This document shows positions 8,555 to 14,500 of a stretch of 24,123 nt of DNA, piece after piece. This DNA comes from JBBSDV01 sp038240335. Its GTDB lineage: Bacteria > Chloroflexota > Dehalococcoidia > DSTF01 > JACRBR01. The stretch spans positions 1-24,123 of the forward strand of contig JBBSDV010000020.1 of NCBI GenBank assembly GCA_038240335.1, in the 5' to 3' direction. Every line of letters begins with the position of its first letter. Within the stretch, counting starts at the first letter, position 1. Position numbers and translations under genes: made by a program. Below the pieces are notes generated by a model that saw only the letters and a program-made list of their open reading frames with translations, made no database searches and was not told where the DNA came from.

Positions 8555-9505
8555 ATGCAAGTACACACAGCCACCGGCCCGATCGACACAAGCGCGCTCG
8601 GATTCACGCTTATGCACGAGCACATCTACGTGCTCTCGGAGGGCGTCGTGCCGAACTTCCCGCACCTGTGGGATCGCGAGGAGCGCATCGCGCAGGCCGT
8701 GACGGCGCTCAGCGATGCGAAAGCGCACGGCGTGACTACGATCGTCGACTTGACCGTGCTCGGCCTCGGCCGCGACGTACCCCTCGTGCACGAGATCGCT
8801 CGGCAATCCGGGATGCAGGTCATCGTCGCGACGGGACTCTACACGTACGACGAGCTGCCGCACTACTTCGTCAGTCGCAGCGTCGATCACATGGCCGACC
8901 TCTTCGTCCACGATATCGAGCAGGGGATCCAGGGCACCGACGTCCGCGCGGGCATCCTCAAGTGCGCGACGGACGCGAAGGGCGTGACCGATGGTGTCGA
9001 GAAGGTCCTGCGTGCAGTTGCGCGCGCCCACCGTCGCACCGGCATCCCGATTTCGACGCACACCCATGCCGCGAGCGAGCAGGGCCTTAACCAGCAGCGC
9101 ATCTTCACCGAAGAGGGCGTCGACCTCTCGCGCGTCGTCATCGGCCATAGCGGCGACACTGAAGACATCGCCTATCTCGAACGCCTGATGGCGGCGGGCT
9201 CATACATCGGCATGGATCGATTCGGCATCGATTCGTTCATGCCGACTCCTCGCCGCGTCGCCACGATCGCGAAGCTGTGCGAGCGCGGCCACGCCGATCG
9301 CATGGTGCTGGCGCACGATGCATCGTGCTACATCGACTGGTTCGAGCCGGAGCTGCCGCGGCAAGCGATGCCGCGCTGGCACTTCCTGCACATCTCCGAC
9401 GACGTCGTGCCGGCGCTACTCGCCGCCGGTGTCACGCAGGAGCAGGTCGATCTGATGACGACGGGCAACCCGCGCACGTACTTCGAGGCGCAAGGCTGCT
9501 ATTAG
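8555..9505 (+). CDS. Phosphotriesterase-family metal-dependent hydrolase (phosphotriesterase/lactonase-like)
   Basis: A 316-residue amidohydrolase-superfamily protein. The binuclear metal ligands of the PTE family can be placed: HEH (His21, His23) in FTLMHEHI, the carboxylated lysine Lys136 in RAGILKCATD, His169 in ISTHTHA, His198 in VVIGHSGD and Asp255 in VLAHDASCYIDW. The family includes organophosphate hydrolases, phosphotriesterase-like lactonases and uncharacterised hydrolases, so the natural substrate is open; a lactone is a reasonable guess. The first residues MQVHTATGPIDTSALG match the usual family N-terminus, so the ATG at 8555 is chosen over an in-frame ATG at 8441 whose extension reads as the upstream polypyrimidine tract. 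It converges with the LLM oxidoreductase downstream. Confidence 0.88.
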   Translation: MQVHTATGPIDTSALGFTLMHEHIYVLSEGVVPNFPHLWDREERIAQAVTALSDAKAHGVTTIVDLTVLGLGRDVPLVHEIARQSGMQVIVATGLYTYDELPHYFVSRSVDHMADLFVHDIEQGIQGTDVRAGILKCATDAKGVTDGVEKVLRAVARAHRRTGIPISTHTHAASEQGLNQQRIFTEEGVDLSRVVIGHSGDTEDIAYLERLMAAGSYIGMDRFGIDSFMPTPRRVATIAKLCERGHADRMVLAHDASCYIDWFEPELPRQAMPRWHFLHISDDVVPALLAAGVTQEQVDLMTTGNPRTYFEAQGCY

Positions 9506-9817
9506 GGTTGGCCGGCTGGTCGCTCGCGACCGATGGCGGGTCGGTCGGTGTTGATCGCTGGTCGGGGACACTCACTACCGCACATCGCACGCCTCGCGAT
9601 ACCCCTAGAACTTGTCGGCTTCCGCACTCCTGGGTTGTCATCCTGAGCGCCAGCGAAGGATCTTGTTTGGCCGACCCAATCCTCCTGGAACGGCGGCGGC
9701 GCAACGGGGGGACTTCGACGGTTCTCGTCAGACCATTCGTGGCCTCACGCCGGATTCTCCGACGAAGCCGCCGATGCCAGCCATCGGGCCCATTACGAAA
9801 CCAAAGAAGCGCTAACG
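9506..9817. other. Convergent intergenic region with one half-copy of a dispersed repeat
   Basis: No gene is supported. The region holds GTTGTCATCCTGAGCG followed by AGCGAAGGATCT at 9634-9664, the left-hand part of the element seen twice at 11182-11659, but without the matching right end (CTCAGGGTGACA). Confidence 0.6.
9634..9668 (+). repeat. Half-copy of TGTCATCCTGA/GAAGGATCT dispersed element
   Basis: The unit TTGTCATCCTGAGCG...CAGCGAAGGATCTTG is the same 5' module as at 11182 and 11451. Elements of this kind are scattered in many high-GC bacterial genomes. Here it lies between two convergent genes and lacks the TCAGGGTGACA end. Confidence 0.7.
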
Positions 9818-11002
9818 CTAGCTCTTCGCTTCCTCGCGCGGGTGCGTCGCGTTGTGGTCGCGGATCGCCTTGAGGACGGCCTCGCTCGCTTGGCCCATGA
9901 GCTTCTCGCGGTTGCCGCGCGTCCAGTCGCCGCTGCGCTTAATCCACGAGGTCGTGTCCTGCACCTCCGGCATCACGTAGCGCGCCATCAGCTCGTAGCT
10001 CCGGCGCGTCTTCTCCGGCGTCGTCCACTCGTGCGCGAGCCCGAGCAGGCAGCCGAAGCCGCCGCTGATCTCCTGCAGCGCGGCGATCCGCTCGATCGCT
10101 TCATCCGGCGTGCCGATGATCGCGCCGCCGAACCCGATCATCGCCTCCGCCATCTTGCGGCCGCTTTCCGCGGGCTGCCGGCCCGGCGCGCCGAGCGTGC
10201 CGACGAAGTAGTCGTTGTTCCATGCCAGCAGTCCTTCTTCGACGTCGGCGATCGCCTCCTCGCGCGAGTCGGTCAGGTGGAACGGGATGACGACGCGCCA
10301 GTTCTTCCGATCCGGTGCCGGCGCTCCGGCATCGGCCGCCGCCTTCTCGCAGAACGCCCATTGCGTTTGCAGCGCCGCCAACCCCTCTTGCGAGAACGAC
10401 GCCACCGAGAGCACACCGGCGCCGTTCTTGCCGGCGCTGGTCATGCCGGCAGGGCTGATCGTCGATGCGACCGCGATCGGCATCATCGGCCGCTGGTACG
10501 GCTTGAGCTGCAGCTGCGCGTCGTTGAGCTCGAACCAATCGCTCTTGTAGGTGATCGGCTCCTCTTCGGTCATCAGCCGGATGATCAGGCCGAGGCCTTC
10601 GTCCATCATCTCGCGCTGTCGCGTCGACTCGATGCCGAGATAGGCAGCGTCAGCCGGCAGCGCCCCCGGCCCGACGCCGAGCATCGCGCGGCCGTGGGTC
10701 AGGTGGTCGAGCAGCACCAGGCGATCGGCGACGTTGAAGGGATGGTGGTACGGAATGCTAACGACGCCGGTGCCAAGCCGGATCCGCTTGGTACGTTCGC
10801 CCGCGGCGGCGAGGAACACCTCCGGACTCGCGATGGTCTCCCAGCCGCCCGAGTGATGCTCGCCCACCCATGCCTCGTCGTATCCCAGCTGATCGAGCCA
10901 GGTGATCAACTCAAGATCGCGCTGCAGCGACAGCGTCGGGTTCTCCCCCGCGCGGTGGAACGGAGCCATGAAGATGCCAAAATCGAGCCGCTGCGGGACC
11001 AT
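9818..11002 (-). CDS. LLM-class flavin-dependent oxidoreductase (limonene-monooxygenase-like)
   Basis: A 394-residue TIM-barrel enzyme of the bacterial luciferase-like superfamily, which uses FMNH2 or F420 to oxidise small organics. Typical sequences are FGIFMAPFHRAGENPTLSLQ, DEAWVGEHHSGGWE, RIRLGTGVVSIPYHHPF and HGRAMLGVGPGALP. The combination, especially GEHHSGGWE and the long C-terminal region, recalls the limonene 1,2-monooxygenase-like branch rather than SsuD alkanesulfonate monooxygenase. The substrate is unknown. Lying near sulfur genes it could in principle act on a sulfonate, but nothing in the sequence proves this. GGAG about 8 nt upstream supports the ATG at 11002. No flavin reductase partner is nearby. 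Confidence 0.85.
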   Translation of the reverse strand: MVPQRLDFGIFMAPFHRAGENPTLSLQRDLELITWLDQLGYDEAWVGEHHSGGWETIASPEVFLAAAGERTKRIRLGTGVVSIPYHHPFNVADRLVLLDHLTHGRAMLGVGPGALPADAAYLGIESTRQREMMDEGLGLIIRLMTEEEPITYKSDWFELNDAQLQLKPYQRPMMPIAVASTISPAGMTSAGKNGAGVLSVASFSQEGLAALQTQWAFCEKAAADAGAPAPDRKNWRVVIPFHLTDSREEAIADVEEGLLAWNNDYFVGTLGAPGRQPAESGRKMAEAMIGFGGAIIGTPDEAIERIAALQEISGGFGCLLGLAHEWTTPEKTRRSYELMARYVMPEVQDTTSWIKRSGDWTRGNREKLMGQASEAVLKAIRDHNATHPREEAKS

Positions 11003-11140
11003 GCCGTCACTCCTGTCTGCGCGTTCGGGGAACGGCTACGTGTTACCACGGCGGCGCGGCGGATGGAAGCCGGATGTGGAAGTCCCACTCGGACGGAAGT
11101 GGGAGGTTCATTTTGGGAGGTTCATTAGGTAGCAACGCGA

Positions 11141-11167
11141 GGGGACGATCCGCAGATGGACACAGAT
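11141..11167 (+). repeat. GGGGACGATCC-CAGATGG-CACAGA dispersed motif, copy 1
   Basis: GGGGACGATCCGCAGATGGA continuing into CACAGAT. A close copy occurs at 11557-11585 and another follows the sulfite reductase stop at 16274-16308; a degenerate GGGACGATCC is at 11297. Confidence 0.75.
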
Positions 11168-11181
11168 CGTCGCGTCTCCGT

Positions 11182-11397
11182 GTTTGTCCTCCTGAACGAA
11201 GTGAAGGATCTCGTTCGTGCGCCTCAGTGCTTTACCCGCGCGACTGATCGTGCGTGCGCCCCGTTTTCTGGCGCGAGCGCGGGTAGGACCGCGGACGGGA
11301 CGATCCCCGACGGCAAAGAGCGTCGGTCGATTCGGCGTGATGCGGCCAGTACTTGCTTCGCACGCCAATACGAACCTTCGCACGCCTCAGGGTGACA
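11182..11397 (+). repeat. 210-bp dispersed element, direct copy A
   Basis: It begins GTTTGTCCTCCTGAACGAAG, continues GTGAAGGATCTCGTTCGTGC and GCCTCAGT, and ends GCCTCAGGGTGACA. Copy B (11451-11659) has the same ends and the same internal order: GTTCGTGCGCCTCAGT, a GC-rich middle, GACGATCC, GTCGATTCG, GATGCGGCC, then CTCAGGGTGACA. The outer ends are imperfect complements of each other, as in REP- or MITE-like elements. No transposase is encoded. Confidence 0.85.
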
Positions 11398-11402
11398 ATC
11401 GG

Positions 11403-11436
11403 TGGTGCACGAATCTCCACAGAATGGTGTGCACCA
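11403..11436. repeat. Perfect 8-bp inverted repeat between the two element copies
   Basis: TGGTGCAC (11403-11410) and GTGCACCA (11429-11436) are exact complements around an 18-nt loop. No T-run follows, so it is not a classical terminator. It sits exactly in the 53-nt gap between repeat copies A and B. Confidence 0.7.
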
Positions 11437-11450
11437 TACGCGCCTCGGTT

Positions 11451-11659
11451 GTTTGTCATCCTGAACGAAGTGAAGGATCTAGTTCGTGCGCCTCAGTCTT
11501 TCACCGCGCCCCTCATCGTGCGGGCGTCCCGTTCCGGCGCGAGGTACGACCGCGCGGGGGACGATCCGCAGATGGGCACAGAGAGCCAGTCGATTCGCGA
11601 TGATGCGGCCCGAGCTTCGGCGGCGCTCAAACAGACCCTTCGCGCGGCTCAGGGTGACA
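11451..11659 (+). repeat. 210-bp dispersed element, direct copy B
   Basis: It starts GTTTGTCATCCTGAACGAAG and ends CTCAGGGTGACA. It carries an inner GGGGACGATCCGCAGATGGG motif at 11557. Its right end overlaps the 3' end of the minus-strand gene at 11649: the complement of TCAGGGTGACACC encodes the final Val-Ser-Pro and the TGA stop. Confidence 0.85.
11557..11585 (+). repeat. GGGGACGATCC dispersed motif, copy 2 (inside element copy B)
   Basis: GGGGACGATCCGCAGATGGG followed by CACAGAGAG; nearly identical to 11141-11167. Confidence 0.75.
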
Positions 11660-13307
11660 CCGGCCCCACATCCTCGATCCGCCGCGACACGGGCGCCGAG
11701 CCGATCGGCGCAATCACCCAGCCGCCGTACGCCGTCGAGAACTTGCCGGCTTCGCTACCGGCGACGGCAATGTGGATGTATTCCGGGCCGCGGAACTTCG
11801 GCATCGGCTTGGCAAGCTGCTCCTCCGTCGGGCCGTTGGCGCCGTACCACGACGGCTGCAATCCTTCACCGCTTTGCTCGTCGGCCATCAGCTCACGCAT
11901 CGGCCGCGACGTCACCTGCTGGATGCGCGCGCGCACGTCGTCCTTCGACCATCTGTCGCGTGCGAGCGTGTCGGCATGCTCCGGGCAGATGACGAGCAGC
12001 ACGTCGCCCTGGTTGTGGCTCTTCGGGTGCCAGAAGCCTTCGAGGCCAAGCCCGAGGCTGCCAGCCAGCGCATGTGCCGTCCGCGACACCTGATCGGCGA
12101 TCTGATGCGGTCCCTCGGTCGCGATCACGGTGACGACGCTCTCGTCCGAGCGGAACCCGCGCTCGACGTGCATCGCCTCCCACGGGCTGCGCTCCTCCCA
12201 CTCGGCGAAGCACGACGTGATCCGTCCCGGCCAGCCCAGCGTCGGGCGCTCGACGCCGCCGGGCTTGGCGCCGCCAACGTTCCGCAGCACGAGCTTGAGG
12301 GCGCGGCCGATCGTCGCATTGGCGCGGTTGCCCTGGCCCAGCGCGTTCAGCCCCATGTTCATGCCGATGCGCTGCCGGATCGGGCCGTTGACGACGAGCG
12401 TCGGCGTCGCGCCCCAGGTCGTCGCCATGACGCCGTGGATGTTGAACTCATCGGTGCAGACGGCCTCGAGTGCCGCGATCACAACGGGCAGGTATTCCGG
12501 CTTGCACCCGGCCATCACGGCGTTGACGGCGATCTTCTCGACGGTCGCCGGCGCCATGTTCGGCGGCACGACGGCGACGACGTCCTGAGCATCTCGTCGC
12601 GTGCCCGAGAGCATCCGCAGGACGCGCTCCGGCGTCGGCGGCACGACGGGGAGGCCGTCGGTTAGCCCCTGATCGAACATGAACTCCGAGGCGTCATCGT
12701 GCTCGGCGATCTCGATGCGACGCGCCCGAAGCGGGCTGCCTTCGGCCTCCGCGGCAAGCCGCTCGGCGATCGCCGGCTCGACCGACTTCGAGCCGCAGCC
12801 CGGCCGCGATTCGGGATACTGCGACCAATCGATCACCGGCGAAGGCAGGCCCGTGACCGCCATCAGTTCGTCGAACAGCGCCTGCCAGTCGGCGCGCCCG
12901 AAGCCAACGAACTGTCGCAGTTCTACACCGCCGCTCGACGCGAGGATGATCGTCGGCACGGTGTCGAGATCGTACGCGTACGACACGTGCAGCGCCGAGT
13001 CGTCGAGCATCGGCAGCGACAATGCGTGGCGCTCGACGAGCGTGGCGTTGCCCGGCGCGTCCTGGCCGATCGCCCACACGTCCGCGCCGTCGCAGAATGC
13101 GCGGTACGCCGCCTCGATCAGCGGCATCGAGAGCCCGCACGTGGGGCAGTCTTCCTTCACGAAGCACAGCACCGCCATGCGCCCGCTCGGAAACGTCGAC
13201 GCAAGCCCGCTCGCCGTCTGCAGCGTAAAGGGAGGAAGGTTTTCGCGCGGGCTTGGTGTGCTCATCACCGGCAGATGTTGGATGTTGGATTCTGAAGCGC
13301 CGGCCAT
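11649..13307 (-). CDS. Thioredoxin-fold/unknown-domain fusion protein
   Basis: 552 residues in two parts. Residues about 25-155 form a TlpA/AhpC-like thioredoxin fold: FVKEDCPTCGLSMPLI has a CPTC active site (Cys54, Cys57) and DLDTVPT gives the cis-proline (Pro118). A linker carries RPGCGSKSVEP with Cys171. The remainder (about 205-552) is a conserved-looking domain I cannot name, with GLTDGLPVVPPTPERV, NAVMAGCKPEYLPVV (Cys268), GRALKLVLRNVGGAKPGG and WEAMHVERGF. No signal peptide or membrane segment is seen, so it appears cytoplasmic. GGAGGG lies 5 nt before the ATG at 13307, which decides that start. It follows the D-cysteine desulfhydrase-like gene by 51 nt on the same strand, probably as an operon. 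The last codons and the stop lie within a dispersed repeat. Confidence 0.75.
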   Translation of the reverse strand: MAGASESNIQHLPVMSTPSPRENLPPFTLQTASGLASTFPSGRMAVLCFVKEDCPTCGLSMPLIEAAYRAFCDGADVWAIGQDAPGNATLVERHALSLPMLDDSALHVSYAYDLDTVPTIILASSGGVELRQFVGFGRADWQALFDELMAVTGLPSPVIDWSQYPESRPGCGSKSVEPAIAERLAAEAEGSPLRARRIEIAEHDDASEFMFDQGLTDGLPVVPPTPERVLRMLSGTRRDAQDVVAVVPPNMAPATVEKIAVNAVMAGCKPEYLPVVIAALEAVCTDEFNIHGVMATTWGATPTLVVNGPIRQRIGMNMGLNALGQGNRANATIGRALKLVLRNVGGAKPGGVERPTLGWPGRITSCFAEWEERSPWEAMHVERGFRSDESVVTVIATEGPHQIADQVSRTAHALAGSLGLGLEGFWHPKSHNQGDVLLVICPEHADTLARDRWSKDDVRARIQQVTSRPMRELMADEQSGEGLQPSWYGANGPTEEQLAKPMPKFRGPEYIHIAVAGSEAGKFSTAYGGWVIAPIGSAPVSRRIEDVGPVSP

Positions 13308-13358
13308 CGTTACCCTCCACGCAACTACAAACCACGCACTACAAACAAAACAACAAAC

Positions 13359-14312
13359 TCAGAATTCGCAGAATTCATCGGCGAAGAGTGCGATGGCGCC
13401 GCCGGTGTGCCAGAAGACGACGGTCGAGCCTCCAGCGATCGTGCCATCCTTCACGGCAGAGATGAGACCGGCCATCGCTTTGCCGGTATACACGGGATCG
13501 AGCACCAGACCTTCGGTACGGGCGCCGAGCCGCACGGCATCCCGCGCTTCTTCCGTGATCGCGGCGTACTTCTCGCCTGTGTGGTCGACGACGATCGGTT
13601 CGTTCGTCGGTGCCGGACGGCCGGCGAGCGCGGCGGTCTTGGCCGCCAGTCGCGGGATCGAGATCGTCAGCGGCGTCGGCGGCCGCGACACATCGACGCC
13701 GAGGACGCGCACCGCCGCCGGCAGCCCGGCGAGCAGCCCGGCGTGCGTGCCGCCGCTGCCGTCGGCGATGACGATCCAGTCCGGCGGCGACGGCATCTGC
13801 GCGAGCAGCTCGTCGGCCGCCTGCACGTACGCCAGCGCGCCGACCGGCGTCGCTCCGCCGATCGGCATCGGATACGCCCTCGGGCCGATCTCGGTAGCCA
13901 TGCGGCGCATCTCTGTCTCGAGCACGGCCCAGTCGTCTGTCTCGTGGAAATGCAGTTGCGCGCCGAAGAGCGCGTCGAGGACGAGGTTGCCGGAATATCG
14001 CGACGGCGGCTCGCCGCTGAGAACGAGGTGGCACGTCATCCCGAGCCGCGCCGCCGCGGCCGCCGTCATCCGGCAAAAGTTCGATTGGGCGCCGCCGGCA
14101 GTGACGACCGTATCGCAGCCCTTCGCGACGGCGTCGCGCATCAGGTAGTCGAGCTTGCGCGCCTTATTGCCGCCGAGCGCCAGCCCCGTCATGTCGTCGC
14201 GCTTCACGAGGATGCGCACGCCGAGTGCCTCCGAGAGCCGCGGTGCCTCGTCGAGCGGCGTCGGCAGGTGCGCGAAGGACACCAGAGGGGCGGAAGAATA
14301 CTGTGCCGTCAT
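13359..14312 (-). CDS. D-cysteine desulfhydrase / ACC deaminase family PLP enzyme
   Basis: A 317-residue fold-type II PLP enzyme. RDDMTGLALGGNKARKLDYL places the PLP lysine at Lys50, and TAGGAQSNFCRMTAAAA has the Gln-Ser-Asn substrate loop. GSGGTHAGLLAGL is the phosphate-binding glycine loop and LDPVYTGKAMAGL the C-terminal signature. Family members convert D-cysteine to pyruvate, H2S and ammonia (DcyD) or deaminate 1-aminocyclopropane-1-carboxylate. The cysteine-sulfur context favours the desulfhydrase reading but does not prove it. The ATG at 14312 is chosen because the family N-terminus (SFAHLPTPLDEAPRLSEAL) follows and a TATTAT box lies 6 nt upstream. A longer frame to 14459 would add an unlikely 49-residue extension spanning the promoter. 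It is divergent from the sulfate operon. Confidence 0.85.
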   Translation of the reverse strand: MTAQYSSAPLVSFAHLPTPLDEAPRLSEALGVRILVKRDDMTGLALGGNKARKLDYLMRDAVAKGCDTVVTAGGAQSNFCRMTAAAAARLGMTCHLVLSGEPPSRYSGNLVLDALFGAQLHFHETDDWAVLETEMRRMATEIGPRAYPMPIGGATPVGALAYVQAADELLAQMPSPPDWIVIADGSGGTHAGLLAGLPAAVRVLGVDVSRPPTPLTISIPRLAAKTAALAGRPAPTNEPIVVDHTGEKYAAITEEARDAVRLGARTEGLVLDPVYTGKAMAGLISAVKDGTIAGGSTVVFWHTGGAIALFADEFCEF

Positions 14313-14318
14313 GCCGCC

Positions 14319-14324
14319 ATAATA
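14319..14324 (-). promoter_or_regulatory. -10-like box (TATTAT) for probable leaderless start
   Basis: On the minus strand TATTAT is followed by GGCGGC and the ATG at 14312. GGCGGC is not a functional ribosome site at zero spacing. Same geometry as at 350, 4041 and 8542. Confidence 0.55.
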
Positions 14325-14410
14325 GACAGCCGAGAGCTCACCGCCTATGCTTTCTGTATCCGCCGGTCGTGGTTTCATTCGAATCTCGTCGATCGTTGCT
14401 CGGATGGCGC

Positions 14411-14440
14411 TTGACTCGCCTCGGGAGAGTTCGGCATAAT
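14411..14440 (+). promoter_or_regulatory. Sigma-70-type promoter for the sulfate assimilation operon
   Basis: TTGACT (14411-14416), an 18-nt spacer and CATAAT (14435-14440). Transcription would begin near 14447, giving a leader of about 54 nt. GTTGACTAA/GTTGATTCA, a 9-nt imperfect direct repeat at 14441-14458, lies across the expected start and could be an operator. Confidence 0.5.
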
Positions 14441-14474
14441 GTTGACTAAGTTGATTCACTTTAGAGGATCAGTG

Positions 14475-14494
14475 CCCGCCACATAGCGGGGAGG
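14475..14494 (+). promoter_or_regulatory. Leader hairpin overlapping the ribosome site of sulfite reductase
   Basis: CCCGC (14475-14479) and GCGGG (14486-14490) pair around the loop CACATA. The Shine-Dalgarno GGGGAGG (14488-14494, 6 nt before the ATG) begins inside the 3' arm, so the hairpin could partly mask it. A 5-bp GC stem may also be chance in this genome. Confidence 0.4.
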
Positions 14495-14500
14495 TGCAAG

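Larger units (their letters stand above)
11003..11648. other. Repeat-rich intergenic spacer
   Basis: No credible gene in 646 nt. It contains a pyrimidine-rich tract on the minus strand (about 11085-11130), a GGGGACGATCC motif at 11141, two diverged direct copies of a roughly 210-bp element (11182-11397 and 11451-11659), and between them a perfect 8-bp inverted repeat (11403-11436). The frames found here are repeat-derived. Confidence 0.75.

Noticed and set aside
7816..9090. Plus-strand open frame (424 codons) spanning the GYD gene and the 5' part of the phosphotriesterase gene
   Set aside because: It crosses two real genes in other frames and the polypyrimidine spacer, and is Arg/Ser/His-rich with no motif.
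9842..11128. Long plus-strand open frame (428 codons) opposite the LLM oxidoreductase
   Set aside because: Antisense shadow with biased composition; the LLM gene on the minus strand is clear and has a ribosome site.
11182..11659. CRISPR-like array or insertion sequence in the repeat-rich spacer
   Set aside because: There are only two diverged 210-bp copies, with no regular short repeats and spacers and no transposase frame.
14360..14400. tRNA-like TTCGAAT pattern
   Set aside because: The surrounding bases cannot be folded into acceptor and anticodon stems; it is a chance match.
14313..14459. 49-residue N-terminal extension of the D-cysteine desulfhydrase-like protein
   Set aside because: It would cover the divergent promoter region; the family N-terminus and the TATTAT-6 nt-ATG geometry favour 14312.
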